DNA of 64,000 nucleotides. Source: Symsagittifera roscoffensis. Lineage: Eukaryota; Xenacoelomorpha; Acoela; Convolutidae. The notes below the pieces were generated by a model. It had not been told where the DNA came from. It was given only the letters and a program-made list of their open reading frames with translations, and did no database searches. Below, one piece after another: positions 1 to 11,500 of the stretch; position 1 is the stretch's first letter, and each line of letters begins with the position of its first letter. Where the stretch lies: contig NC_087070.1 of the NCBI RefSeq assembly GCF_963678635.1, forward strand, positions 15,439,840 to 15,503,839, in the 5' to 3' direction. Made by a program: the position numbers and the translations under genes.

Positions 1-184
1 TTCAAATGATTTCAATTTTTATCGGATGCTGATAACTTATCATGTTTATAAAAAAAACTTCAACAAAAACGTTCATCTGTTGAAGTTTCTCATTTGTTTT
101 TAATATTGGGGCTCTCAAAAAGTTATCCAGATCTAAAAAAAGCAATAAAAAAGTAAATGTAAGCCTCGAATTAGTAAAAATTCC

Positions 185-270
185 GCAACGTCTCGGACTC
201 GAACCTAGGACCAACTGCAACCTAGAAATTATGAGTTTCACGCACTAATCACTCAGCCACGGATGCTTAG
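185..270 (-). repeat. tRNA-derived SINE head (Met-like)
   Basis: Read on the minus strand, this has a pol III A-box-like stretch (TGGCTGAGTGATTAG), a hairpin with a CTCATAA loop that would place a CAT anticodon, and a near-perfect B box (GGTTCGAGTCC). The acceptor ends pair poorly and the region between anticodon arm and B box is too long for a normal elongator tRNA, so this is a SINE head and not a working tRNA gene. The sequence beside it (about 280-330) recurs next to related segments at about 5170-5225 and 20455-20510, which marks it as a dispersed element. Confidence 0.55.
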
Positions 271-459
271 TCCTTCACAAGCACTAGCCACAAATAAAGC
301 CGAAAACAGATGCTATGAAATTTCCAATGCTACAGATCGTGATTATAGCAAAAGGCACAGTAGTGCACACTTTTAATGAACACCCGCATCCAGTTTCAAG
401 CGTTAATAATCGATTATAATATGATTTTAGTACCAGTCCTACAAAAATTGAGAAAAAAT

Positions 460-1215
460 TGATTTTAATCAATAAATAATCGATTAGAATCTCTCTTTTT
501 GAAATCAAATATAATCAATTATAATATATTACTATCGATTATAATCGATTATTTTTATCCGAATACCTAAACCGATTATAATTTCTCATAATCCCTTTTG
601 TTTGCCCATTTTGTCTTCGACTTTCCACCTGAATAGCTTATATTTTATGCTTTTCGTAGACGTTGGCTCATGAGAAAAATGGGAAAATTGCTTTAGCAGC
701 TTTCAAATCAATACAAATTTATTTATTTTTTTTTTTAATTTCTTCTTAATTATAGTTGTTTCATGATGCACCTTTTTTGAGTTTTTTTGACCACCAAAAT
801 ATCAGCACACTGCTTTAATTTCATGATTTCTATTGAAGAGTTATATTTCAACTACCGCGGGATTCTTTCAACTAATAAGAAGGGATCTCTATGAAACTTT
901 TGCTTCGTGGTAAAATTTTGTGTTCAGATGAACCAAAGACTGACAAGACATCTCACTTTTAAAAATTTTTGACAAAAAAATTATTATGATCTATTATATT
1001 AGATTTTAAATTATTATAATAGATTATAATAGATTATAAGAGAATTCAGGAAAAATTATAATCAATTAAAATTGATTATAATTTATTGTAAAGTCACGAA
1101 AAATGTTGTCATTATAATGGATTATAAATCGTTTAAACATCTAAATTTGGCGCTTATAATTAATTATAGTTTTGATAAAAGTACAACTATAATTGTAATA
1201 TAATCGATTATTTTC
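460..1215. repeat. AT-rich palindromic simple repeat
   Basis: Two clusters (about 460-600 and 980-1215) are dominated by variants of the self-complementary word ATTATAATCGATTATAAT. Because the word is its own reverse complement, neighbouring copies could form cruciforms. The clusters sit between the tRNA-like head and its usual right-hand flank, so they probably expanded inside an older SINE-like copy. Confidence 0.55.
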
Positions 1216-2327
1216 TCTTTTTACTTAGTGCGGGCACTTTTATTTGCGAGTTAGGCTAGAAAAAAAGAAGATTCATTCTTAGACAATAGCTTCTCGCTAG
1301 CGTAAATACAACAACCTTGCCCTAAATTTTGTTATCTAGAAAGTGATAAATCTGCACATCAATTAGAGTAGACAATCAATAAAGTATCTTATCAAATAGA
1401 CCAATGCTCGAATAAATGTGAAAAGAATTTTCAGCCAGATTCGTTGCCGCTGACGAATTAATAAAATGAAATTTATCGCGCATTAATTATACCAAATTGA
1501 CCATATGGCAATTTCCAAACCGCCATAGTTTTACAAAAATTTACCAAAACTCACATTTTTTACGAAAAAACATCAGGTTGTTATAAAGACAATATCTACA
1601 AGGATCAGTTTGCAGCCTGAAGTATTCTTCCTGCAGTTTAATGGGTCTGGTTTTTGGTTGAAACAACTGAAATTTCTTTTTAAAGTTTCAGAAATCCAAC
1701 CCCACAAACAGTTTCAAGAAGAAAGTAGTATATTTTGCGCCAACTAATGCAATATTTGAATCAATTAGCCGGCATACATTTAATTTGCTATAGTTTCTTA
1801 GCGGGTATATTTCATCGCCTATACGCTACCCGTTCAAAAGTTGCGCGCATTCATTATTCTGAATTTGCAGAATTGGCAAAATTTGAACCCCCAAAGTTTC
1901 CGAAATGTGATCAAAGGTAAAATATCAAAGACTCCAGTTTAAAGTAGCTGGTTGAAAAATCGAAACTAAGCCGGCATCAAAAACCTCAGCATCGATTGAA
2001 CTTAAGCGCTGGATTGTCTGCATATACCACGGTAAAAACTGATCGCATAAACAGAACACAAAAAAAATGCGACTTATAGGTTGGAAAAAATTCGGGAACA
2101 ATTATGATAGTTGGGTCCCTAAAATTAATATGGGTGCCTGACGAAAAATTTATAGGCCATAAAATCTTCGAAATCATGTTTAGCCTTTGCTTACTTGTGT
2201 TTTTGAAGTTGTCATGAAAATTGTGCGACCCATCTTTCATACTTGCTTTTTCCTGGTACCCAACTATCAAACTTGGACCAAATTTCGTAGTATATCATAA
2301 TAAGCGTTTGCTTGTTTAAATACTAAC

Positions 2328-2506
2328 ATCGATAATCTTATCGAGAGTAGGTCCCTCTTTGAAGAAGTTGAGAGCGGCTATGGCTACCACAGCTGCGATT
2401 AGAGCGGCCACGGTCCTATGGACCATCTCAGTCACTATCATGGAGTAGAGAAACAGGAGGATTGCAAAGGCTACGTACACTTCAATCTCACCATACTTGC
2501 CAATGT
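2328..2506 (-). CDS. Oca2: OCA2-like exon 7 (TM2-TM3)
   Basis: The acceptor is TTTGTTGTAG and the donor GTTAGT. Two bases plus 59 codons. It encodes TM2, the EMVHRT signature, TM3 and a short Asp-ending tail (KIID) that corresponds to the WID segment of OCA2. This exon gives the strongest single match to the family. Confidence 0.85.
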
Positions 2507-5500
2507 CTACAACAAACAATTAAGTCATGAAAATAAATTACAACAAATGCAAATTGATGTTTTATATTAATACTAATAGATAATTAAATATAACTAGCGT
2601 TTAACGCACCTTCGGTGCTTCGAAATTTTTCGACAGCTCATGAAAAACAGCATATATTGGAAACAACATCTGCAAACTTTTAGTGTACTCTGATTGCACA
2701 CAATTACAGGGTGTGTAATTTCGAACCTTTATTTTTTTTATTCCCATTTTAAAAGCGTCATCTCGAAAACTTAATGGGCCTCTGGAGAAAATTGGAGGCC
2801 AGATTTGCAACCACTGAGAGTCCCTGAGAACGTCTTATCTCGGAAACTAAAAGGAAAACGTCTTATCTCGGAAACTAAAAGGATTTGAGCATTCATATTA
2901 AGAGGCAAGATTTGAGACGCCTGGGTGTACGCTGACAATAAGGTTGTATCTTCATCAAAATAGTACTTTTAAATTTTTTTGAATTTCTTTGTAGATAAGT
3001 TCTTCGAGAAATTTTGAAAAAATCAAAAAACGTCACACCTCGGAAACTAAAAGCATTTGAGCAGTCGCGTTTAGCAGTCGCATGTGGCAAGATTTGCAAC
3101 TCTTTAGAGTACCCTGACAACACCCAACTACAGCGTTGGAAATTTCAAATTTCGAAAAATAATTAATTTAAACTTTCTGAAGTTTTCTGAAAATTTTTGA
3201 AAAAATCACAAAAAACGTCATATCTCGAAAACTACAAAGAATTGAGCAGTCATATTTGGGGGCAAGATTCGCAATCTTTGAGAATACTCTGACAGGGCCC
3301 AACTATAGGGTTGGGAATTTCAGATTTTACGAAAAAAAATTAATTTAAGTTATCTGAAAATTTTTTGAAAAAATCACAAAAAACGTCATATCTCGGAAAC
3401 TACACAGAATTGAGCAGTCATATTTGGAGGCAAGATTCACAATCTTTGAGAAAGCTCTGACAGGACCCAACTACAGGGTTGCGGGTTTCAGATTTTTAAA
3501 AACTAATAATAATTTAAGTTTTCTGAAAATTTTTGAAAAAATCACAAAAACATCATATCTCGAAAACTGCAACAAATTGAGCAGTCATATTTGGAGGCAA
3601 GATTCGCAATCTCTGAGAATACTCTGACAAGACCAAACTATAGGGTTGGGAATTTCAGATTTTACGAAAAAAAATTAATATAAGTTATCTGAAAATTTTT
3701 TGAAAAAATCACAAAAAGTGTCATATCTCGGAAACTACAAAGAATTGAGCAGTCATATTTGGAGGCAAGATTCACAATCTTCGAGAATACTCTGACAGGA
3801 CCCAACTACAGGGTTGCGAGTTTCAGATTTTAAAAAACTAATAATAATTTAAGTTTTCTGAGAATTTTGAAAAAATCACAAAAACATCATATCTCGAAAA
3901 CTGCAACAAATTGAGCAGTCATATTTGGAGGCAAGATTCGCAATCTCTGAGAATACTCTGACAAGACCAAACTATAGGGTTGGGAATTTCAGATTTTACG
4001 AAAAAAAATTAATATAAGTTATCTGAAAATTTTTTGAAAAAATCACAAAAAGGGTCATATCTCGGAAACTACAAAGAATTGAGCAGTCATATTTGGAGGC
4101 AAGATTCACAATCTTCGAGAATACTCTGACAGGACCCAACTACAGGGTTGCGAGTTTCAGATTTTAAAAAACTAATAATAATTTAAGTTTTCTGAAAATT
4201 TTGAAAAAATCACAAAAACATCATATCTCGAAAACTGCAACGAATTGAGCAGTCAATTATTTTGTTATTTGAAATTTCTGAAAAAATCTCAAAAATTGTC
4301 TTATCTCGTTAACTAAAATGATTCGGGCATTCAAAATTGGAGGCCAAATTCGCAACCCCTAATTCGATATTGGGCTGCTTAATTTAAACTCGATAAAATA
4401 ACCACTAAAATCAAATTAGAAAATCGGAAAAAAAATTCTTAACCATTGCAATATACGATACAGCTTAAACATGCAAAAATAATACGTTGAAAAAACTTAA
4501 ACATGGCGAGATAGTGAAGCCCGCATTTAAATATATAATAGATTATCTCATTGAGAAATGCAAATTGCGATTTTCAAAAACCTGGGAAATTTGATTTTTA
4601 CACCGAGGCGAAGCTGCGCTTTGCAAACACAAGCGACGAAAATTCAAAAAAGAGCTCTGCTCAAAGTGAAATACATGCATATTCTAATATTTTTAATCAT
4701 ATATTGTACAGATATGGAAATGCTTAACTTTCGCAATAGAATAGTGACAAATTTTCTTTTTTAAAAAACGGTAAAACCTTAAAAAGGAATTTTTCCGAAG
4801 TCCACAGCTTCTCTACAAAAAAAAACAGGGTAAAACAGATTATGCAGGGAAAATCGAAGCACCACGTTAGTCTTAGAGAACTATGAACCTAATAATCAGG
4901 TCAGTTTTTGAGAAAAAAAAAGAATAACTTGGGCTTGTTTGAGGCCGTGTTTCTTTTTTCACCAAATTTAAGGAACAGCCATTTGAGAAGGGGAAATCCC
5001 CATAAATTGCTCTTTTGATTGAAACCTTCATCTCATTAAAAAAAATCGGTACAAAAGTTTTTGAGAAAAATTGAAAATTCTGCGAGAAGTGCAAAAATTT
5101 TCCAAAGCGCAAAAAAACGAAAAAACAACAAATCACAAACATTGTCATAGTAGATGTTTTTTTTTCAAACAGTACCGAACACTAGCCAAAAATAAAGCAG
5201 CAACATATGTCATTAAATCGTTGATGCTTAAATAAGTTTATATATGATTAAATTGAAATTTAGCAAAAGAGCCACCAAATGAGCACTTTCAGTTGCGACA
5301 TAGGTTAGAAAAAAAAGTTCTTCGTAACAATACACTACGCGTTGCTTGTATAAACAAGGGAGTTCTTCTCAAACTATCTTTTTTTTTCAAAAATAAATAG
5401 TTCCTCTTGAAAATGACCAAATTGGTTTGCTTGTTATCGGTGAACCATAGCAGAAAAAAATTTACCTAGCAGTGACATGTCAATTGCGATGTCTTCGTCA

Positions 5501-8500
5501 AGGGTAGACTCGGCCCTCACGTGAAGCTCATGTCCATCTTTGACCTATTAAAAATAAGGACATCAGGTTGATCTCTAACTATTCCCCCCTCCCCTTTGCA
5601 AAAGGGGGAGATTCGTTACTAGGAACAAAGTTCTCAAATGCTTAACCCATGAATTATTTCATTATAGGTGGGGATGGTGGGGAGTCGGATTCGTTACTAG
5701 GTACTATCGGGGAATAGTTAAAGAGATCCCATCAGGTTTCCCTTTCCAATTACCACTCAGTGACCAATTTTTTTCCCTTTCAAACTAACTAACTACTGTG
5801 CGAGTAGTGTGGGAACGAACTAAGGATTCAAAGACTTCATTTTAGTACAACTGCCTTTTGTGACGTCTGAAAATTGTTTGCATAAGTATTTCATAACAGG
5901 GAGTCAAAAATCTTATTCGCGTAAATCAGTTAACTTTGCTGTCAGCGAATCGTCAAAACTGAAAAAGATTTCAAGTTTCAAACATTTGAGATTGTTAAGT
6001 TTAAAACTGAAAACTGTGAAAACTCTTATGAAATGTATGTTAGTGTCAATTAAATATTTATTCATGGTTCAAAACTAAATTTTCCTTGATAACAATAATA
6101 TTATAGAAAACTTGAGACAAAATGATAAATCTGTCAGAACTGAGCACTGCATTTACCTCTTCGTGAAGTATTTCGAATCTGTGGGTGAGTTCTTTGACCT
6201 CGTGGTCTTTCTCCGAGTGAGTAATGAAGAAGACGACGTTGGTACGGAAGGAAGCCTCGCAGCGCTCCACCATCGCCTCCGAGGAAAGGCTGGTAAAAAA
6301 AAAGAGGCGGTGAATATTATTTCACATTTTCCAGCAATTCACCTCTTTTACCTAGGCTATTTAAAATATGACTTTTGAAACTTGAAATTGTATTCAGACA
6401 AGTCTACAAACAAATGAACAAATTTTACTAATTTTTCAACATGAAAATTGCAGTCGGTAGTGGATCCTCCTAGAAATTCAACCCCATGGCCACCCGAAGG
6501 GTTCCCCCTTTGGTATTATAGTATTTTAAGGTTCGCACCATTTGCGATACAAAAAGTATAAGATTGAAAAAGCGAGACACTTAAAAAATATCGAACGAGT
6601 CTTGTGAACAAAGGTATTTTCGGGAAAAAAGTCTAGTACCCGATTGCATTACCTTTGCTTATCGCAAGGGCAATGACATCGGTTTTCGACCGACTGACTC
6701 AAAAAAATTTTAAAGGCTCCTTGGGCGCCATTATATGCTAAATTTAAAAAGCCCGCTCCGTTTTTTCTTATCAAAACCTCCAAAGGATGACTGAAAATGT
6801 TGTTTTTTGCTTGTTATTTTCTATTCGCCTGCGGCTGAAAATATTTTCTCAAAATTAATTTTCATAGTGTTTTTAAAGAGTTCGGAAACTCAATTTGATC
6901 GAATTATTTATGATATCGTACTTCAGAAGAAATCAACCCCTCTTCAGATAGCATCAACTCTATGTTCTAACGTGTGATTTTAAAAGGTGTAATATGAGGA
7001 GCAAAAATGTTTGAAATAGCTTGATTAATACGCATGCCAATTTTGACACGTAAACGAAGTGGGGTTTTGCATCACTTGTGAAATAGCGCAAGCGTAAAAT
7101 TGAAAGATAGCGAATGCAAAATGAGACTGAATTCACTAAACTGAAAAAAGTTCAAGTTTGTTTAAAAAAAATCAGCTGTTGAAAAACCAAACCAAAAAGC
7201 AAAGCCGTTGGCAGAAAATACGCTTTTAGTATCATTTAACGAGCGGCCACTAATCCCAGAAAACTTTGGTAGATGCCCAATGAGCCAAAAACAAAAAATG
7301 CAAAAAAAGTGCTACCATAAAAAAAATTTTAGCGATTAACTTTCACAACTTTTGAACCACAACTTTAAAAAAAGACCTCGAATTGTGCCCCCAAACGCCT
7401 TTAAAGAAGTTAATATGGCCGATGATATATAAGATGAAGCTATTTCAATTAATAAAAAAACGAAAAAAATCAAAAACCGAGAAGGTAAATTGCAAAATAA
7501 CGGGATGACTGTCAATGAAAGTAATTGTTTGAATAAAAATAACCCCACAAAATTAAGCAGACAAACAAAAGTCCGGCAACTTATTTTTACCACAAAAAAC
7601 ACTAAAAAAAATAAGATCCAATAGACTCGAACCCCAGCTCTCAGGAGGCAAAAGCAACCGCGTAAACTCTAAAGCAAAAGGGAACGAGTCTGGAAGTTAT
7701 TAAGGTTCAAAAATAGAGCAACTTCAATTTCTTACAGATTTGTAAAAAAAAAATTTTGTTTCCGGGAAAAATGTTTGGTTCCTGATTAAAAGAAACGCTC
7801 TCACAAGTGAAAAATTCATCTAATTCTAAAATTGTGCATGAATAATTTTCAGGCGAAAAGTGTTACTTAGAGGGCACACTGCACAATCTGGCCTCGACTC
7901 CCTTGGACTGGTTCTGATGTGTCTCCGCTGTCTCTCTGGGCAGTATGGCCACCAGTGGACCCCTGAAGGTGATGTACAAGTAGTCACACTTCAGATCCGG
8001 ACTGATGCCCACAAACTTCTTCTCATGACTCTTCAGCACAAACATGAACGACTCCTCGTGACCTGAACAAATCAGCGTAACTTGTAAAAACCACTATAAA
8101 GTGAAACCTAAAATACAAACTGTTCGCATTAATTCAGAAATTCATGATACAGTTAGCTAGTGTAAATCAGAAATAACAAGATGCACGCATATTCACGTGA
8201 ACAGATAATTCCAGCTATAAAATATGACCAGATTTTTGGTAGTTCTATTAATGACTACTTTTAACCGAAAACTAATGCGTTAATCTCTTTTTTCCTTTTC
8301 TTATCTCGCAAAAACCTCCTTTTTTGCAGCAACCAGTGATTTTACAAGGATGTGTGTGAAGATCAAATAAGTTTGGATTATGGTACTGAGACTACGTCAA
8401 CTTTCGTTATATTCGGACTAAGTGCTTAAAACGATTCTGAAGTCAAATTCACAGGTGAAAGAAAATTAAGAAGAGCTCATTAATTAAAAACGATTTCAAC

Positions 8501-11500
8501 ACGTTTTTTAGTAGCATTAGAAACCCGATTCTACAATAAACTTTCAAAATTACTTTTACACCGAATTATTTTGAAAATAAAATGTCCGTGAAGTGCTGAA
8601 CAGCTTGTATGTCGGACCTTTCTTGGATAATTGGTTTCAACTTAAAGCTGACCTTCTTCGTAGATCATGATGGTGGTAACTGCCAACAATAAAATGAAGA
8701 ATAGGATGGCTATTTTGACGATGTGTCCATAGCGGCTGAAAAATCCCCGCACGCCTGATTGCTTTACCTAAAAAACAACAAAAAAAAAACAACAGATCAT
8801 GACACTCGAAGATACATGGTAGTTATTTTGAAAGACTTTTAGGTGGCCAATTTTTGCATCCAAAGTTCGCGACATATATTAGATGTTGGAGAATTTAGAT
8901 ATTCAACTATCCTGCTATGGCAGGAATTAGGCAAATTGTTATGTAAGTTGCAAAGGTAATAATGATTGAAAAAGTTGAGGATTTCAGAAAATTTGAAAAT
9001 TTTGGATCCATGGAACTTTTCCTACCACTGGTAGGGATCCTGTTGACAAGTAGAATCCACGAAGATCGGTCCCTCCATTAACATTATTGTTGTGGGTTTC
9101 AGGCATGGGGTGGGTGGGTGATCCAGCATCAGACGATGACAACATGGACTCGGCTCTGTTGAGGGGGGACCCGTGGACATACTCCGAGTCGTGTCTCTTC
9201 AAACCTGGCACATGATCCAGAGCTTCGTCGTCGTCGTCAGGATGCATGTCCTGAATTAACCTCACTGTAAGTTTTGGATCTCTTAAACTATCTCTTCTCC
9301 TCTTAATAAGAAAAAGGGGAAAATTTATTTAAGAAAAAAAAAATTCGCAGATGCATAAATGGGGAGTCTTTTATAGGGGTGACTATTCATAGCTAGGCAC
9401 GATAGGAAGGAGGGGCAAATCACTAATGATATACCACGTTTTAACACATAGTCGAAGCGTAGCAAAAATACGTGTAGTTGAGGCGTAAACAAGTGACAGT
9501 ACAAAAAAATTCAAGCCGTTCTCTCACACGTATGATTCATAACAGCTCATTTGACTCAAACCAGGCGAAAAAATCTATTGTGAAAAACTGGAGAAACCGG
9601 AATTTTTCAAACTCTGCAATCAGAAAAAATCATTATTTTAAACTATTGTATCATATCAAATGTAAAATTTCGCACTAGGCTCCAATTCTTGTTTTTTTTT
9701 GCAAAGAGGAGAATGGAAAGAAAATTTACAACTTAAAAAAAGTCCTAAATATTTCTAAAAAAACTTTTAAAAAAATTCAAAAAAAAATCTGCAAAAATCT
9801 TGGAAATCAATCATCTGCACCATCACAGAAAAACAAAAACATCAAAAAGCTTTTAAACACAGAAGCGAAGCTGAGCTTCGCACCATTTGTGATAAAATAA
9901 TTGCAGGATGAGCGCACCATGAAGCTACAAAATTAGCAAACAAAACTTCGAACTATGTTACAGTTTAAACAGGTAGTGAAAAAACGAGAAAAGGCTTTTT
10001 TCAATTTTGAAAATATTTAAAACTGTCAGAGGTGGGGGTGAATTTGGGCAATAAAAAAACTGGTGCCAGGGTCTTATTGATGTCAAAAAACTACTGGAAT
10101 TTTCGGGGGAAAATTGGTGAACACGCCGACAGATATGAAGCCGACATGCAATAAGCTGAAACTTCACACAGGAAAAACCATACAGGAAATAATTCATATA
10201 ACTCCAACATAGGATCCATGATAGCTATACAAGTAGCGTATGCAAATTGGACTATATAATTTGAAAACTGAACCGAGAGAGCTGAAGTCGACAACCAGGA
10301 AGCCGAAAAACCATCAGTAGAAAACTAATATCGAAACTATAATTATACAAAGAATAGTTAAGTTCTAGATATAGCATGAGTAGTAACTAGTACACGGTAG
10401 TTAAATTCGAATTTTCAGCAGCATAGCGGCATCATCTGATTTTGTTAAACTAGATGTTAACCTAAAAATGTCTATATTCCGATTTGCCAACTCTTGCAAT
10501 CGCAAGCGTAGTTATAGGGAAAACTGCAAAATTATGCACTGTGGTAACCAAGCCGATTAAAAAGCAGACAGTCGATAGGCCGTCAATTTTTTAGTAGAAA
10601 AGCTTCATCAATACAAAAAGTTAACAGATTAAACGTCAAAATTTTATCAGCGCAAGTTTGTAGCAGGGTTGGGAGAAAACGTTATTTATTGAAAAAGTTA
10701 ATTAAACAACGTTGCTAAAAAATTTTCTTTGTCATTTTCTACAAAATAATTTTACCCCTATCAACACTGATCTTTTGACTTTCTTACCTAGGGTTTGTAC
10801 GCAGCACAACATATCGGTTAATTTTCTGACTTAACCTCTTGGTTAATTTTCTAACTTTTCCGGGAATGCAAAACTTTTTTGATAACAGCATGAGTAAAGG
10901 TTGTGAATTAACAATAGAACGGCAAAGTTTGGATAAGAATCAAAATAGCATCTCAGTTACCCCAAATAGACAATTTTGCAACCCATTAAAACAGTAAAGA
11001 AGGCGCAGGTGATTATCTTAATGATTTTTGAGCTCAGATCACCGAAAATTTTCAAGATAAGATAAATAACTGCCTTCAATTTTTTAATTTAAGAAAGAAA
11101 ACTTGTCTGGAGAAAAAATCAACGACGATCATTTTTAGTTCTTACTTTCTTGGAAAGTCGGAACAACATGCCAGAGTGCGGCCGTTATGATCAGGTTTTT
11201 TTATACTAAAAAAATTTGTATTTGTAACACTTCTGAATTACATAAATACAAAGTACCTTTTTAAAAAGAATACAATGTTTTCATTGATTTTTTCAATGAG
11301 CTATTTGAAACTTCGTCCAAAATTGTTATTTCGTCATCAAAACTAGTTATCAGGAGAGCCATAGCTGGAAAAGTTATTGTTCGGGAAAATTTCCTAATGC
11401 TCAACAATCGATATAATATAATAGTCTTTAACGGATTTTTTATGGCACTAAATATGAGCTTCAAATCAAAAAGATTTTTTTTAATTTATAGTTTTCGATT

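Larger units (their letters stand above)
1..2327 (-). other. Partial intron 7 of the OCA2-like gene
   Basis: This is the sequence downstream (minus strand) of the last recognised OCA2-like exon. I looked for the next conserved segment of the family, the Phe-Glu-Thr-Leu stretch that normally follows this exon, and did not find it, so the gene continues beyond position 1. The stretch holds a tRNA-derived SINE head near 185-270, an AT-rich palindromic repeat at 460-1215, and a weak relative (about 1440-1600) of the repeat seen at 44.9 and 63.2 kb. Positions 1600-2327 hold nothing I can support. Confidence 0.55.

Noticed and set aside
185-270. Functional tRNA gene
   Set aside because: A and B boxes are good, but acceptor pairing is poor and box spacing is too long; the flanks are shared with other repeat copies.
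3226-4255. CRISPR-like array
   Set aside because: Monomers of about 167 bp abut without unique spacers, and the genome is eukaryotic; it is satellite DNA inside a Helitron.
9250-9264. Alternative acceptor for OCA2-like exon 2 at 9264
   Set aside because: It would need the upstream exon to end one base into a codon, but the clear donor at 11715 is in phase 0.
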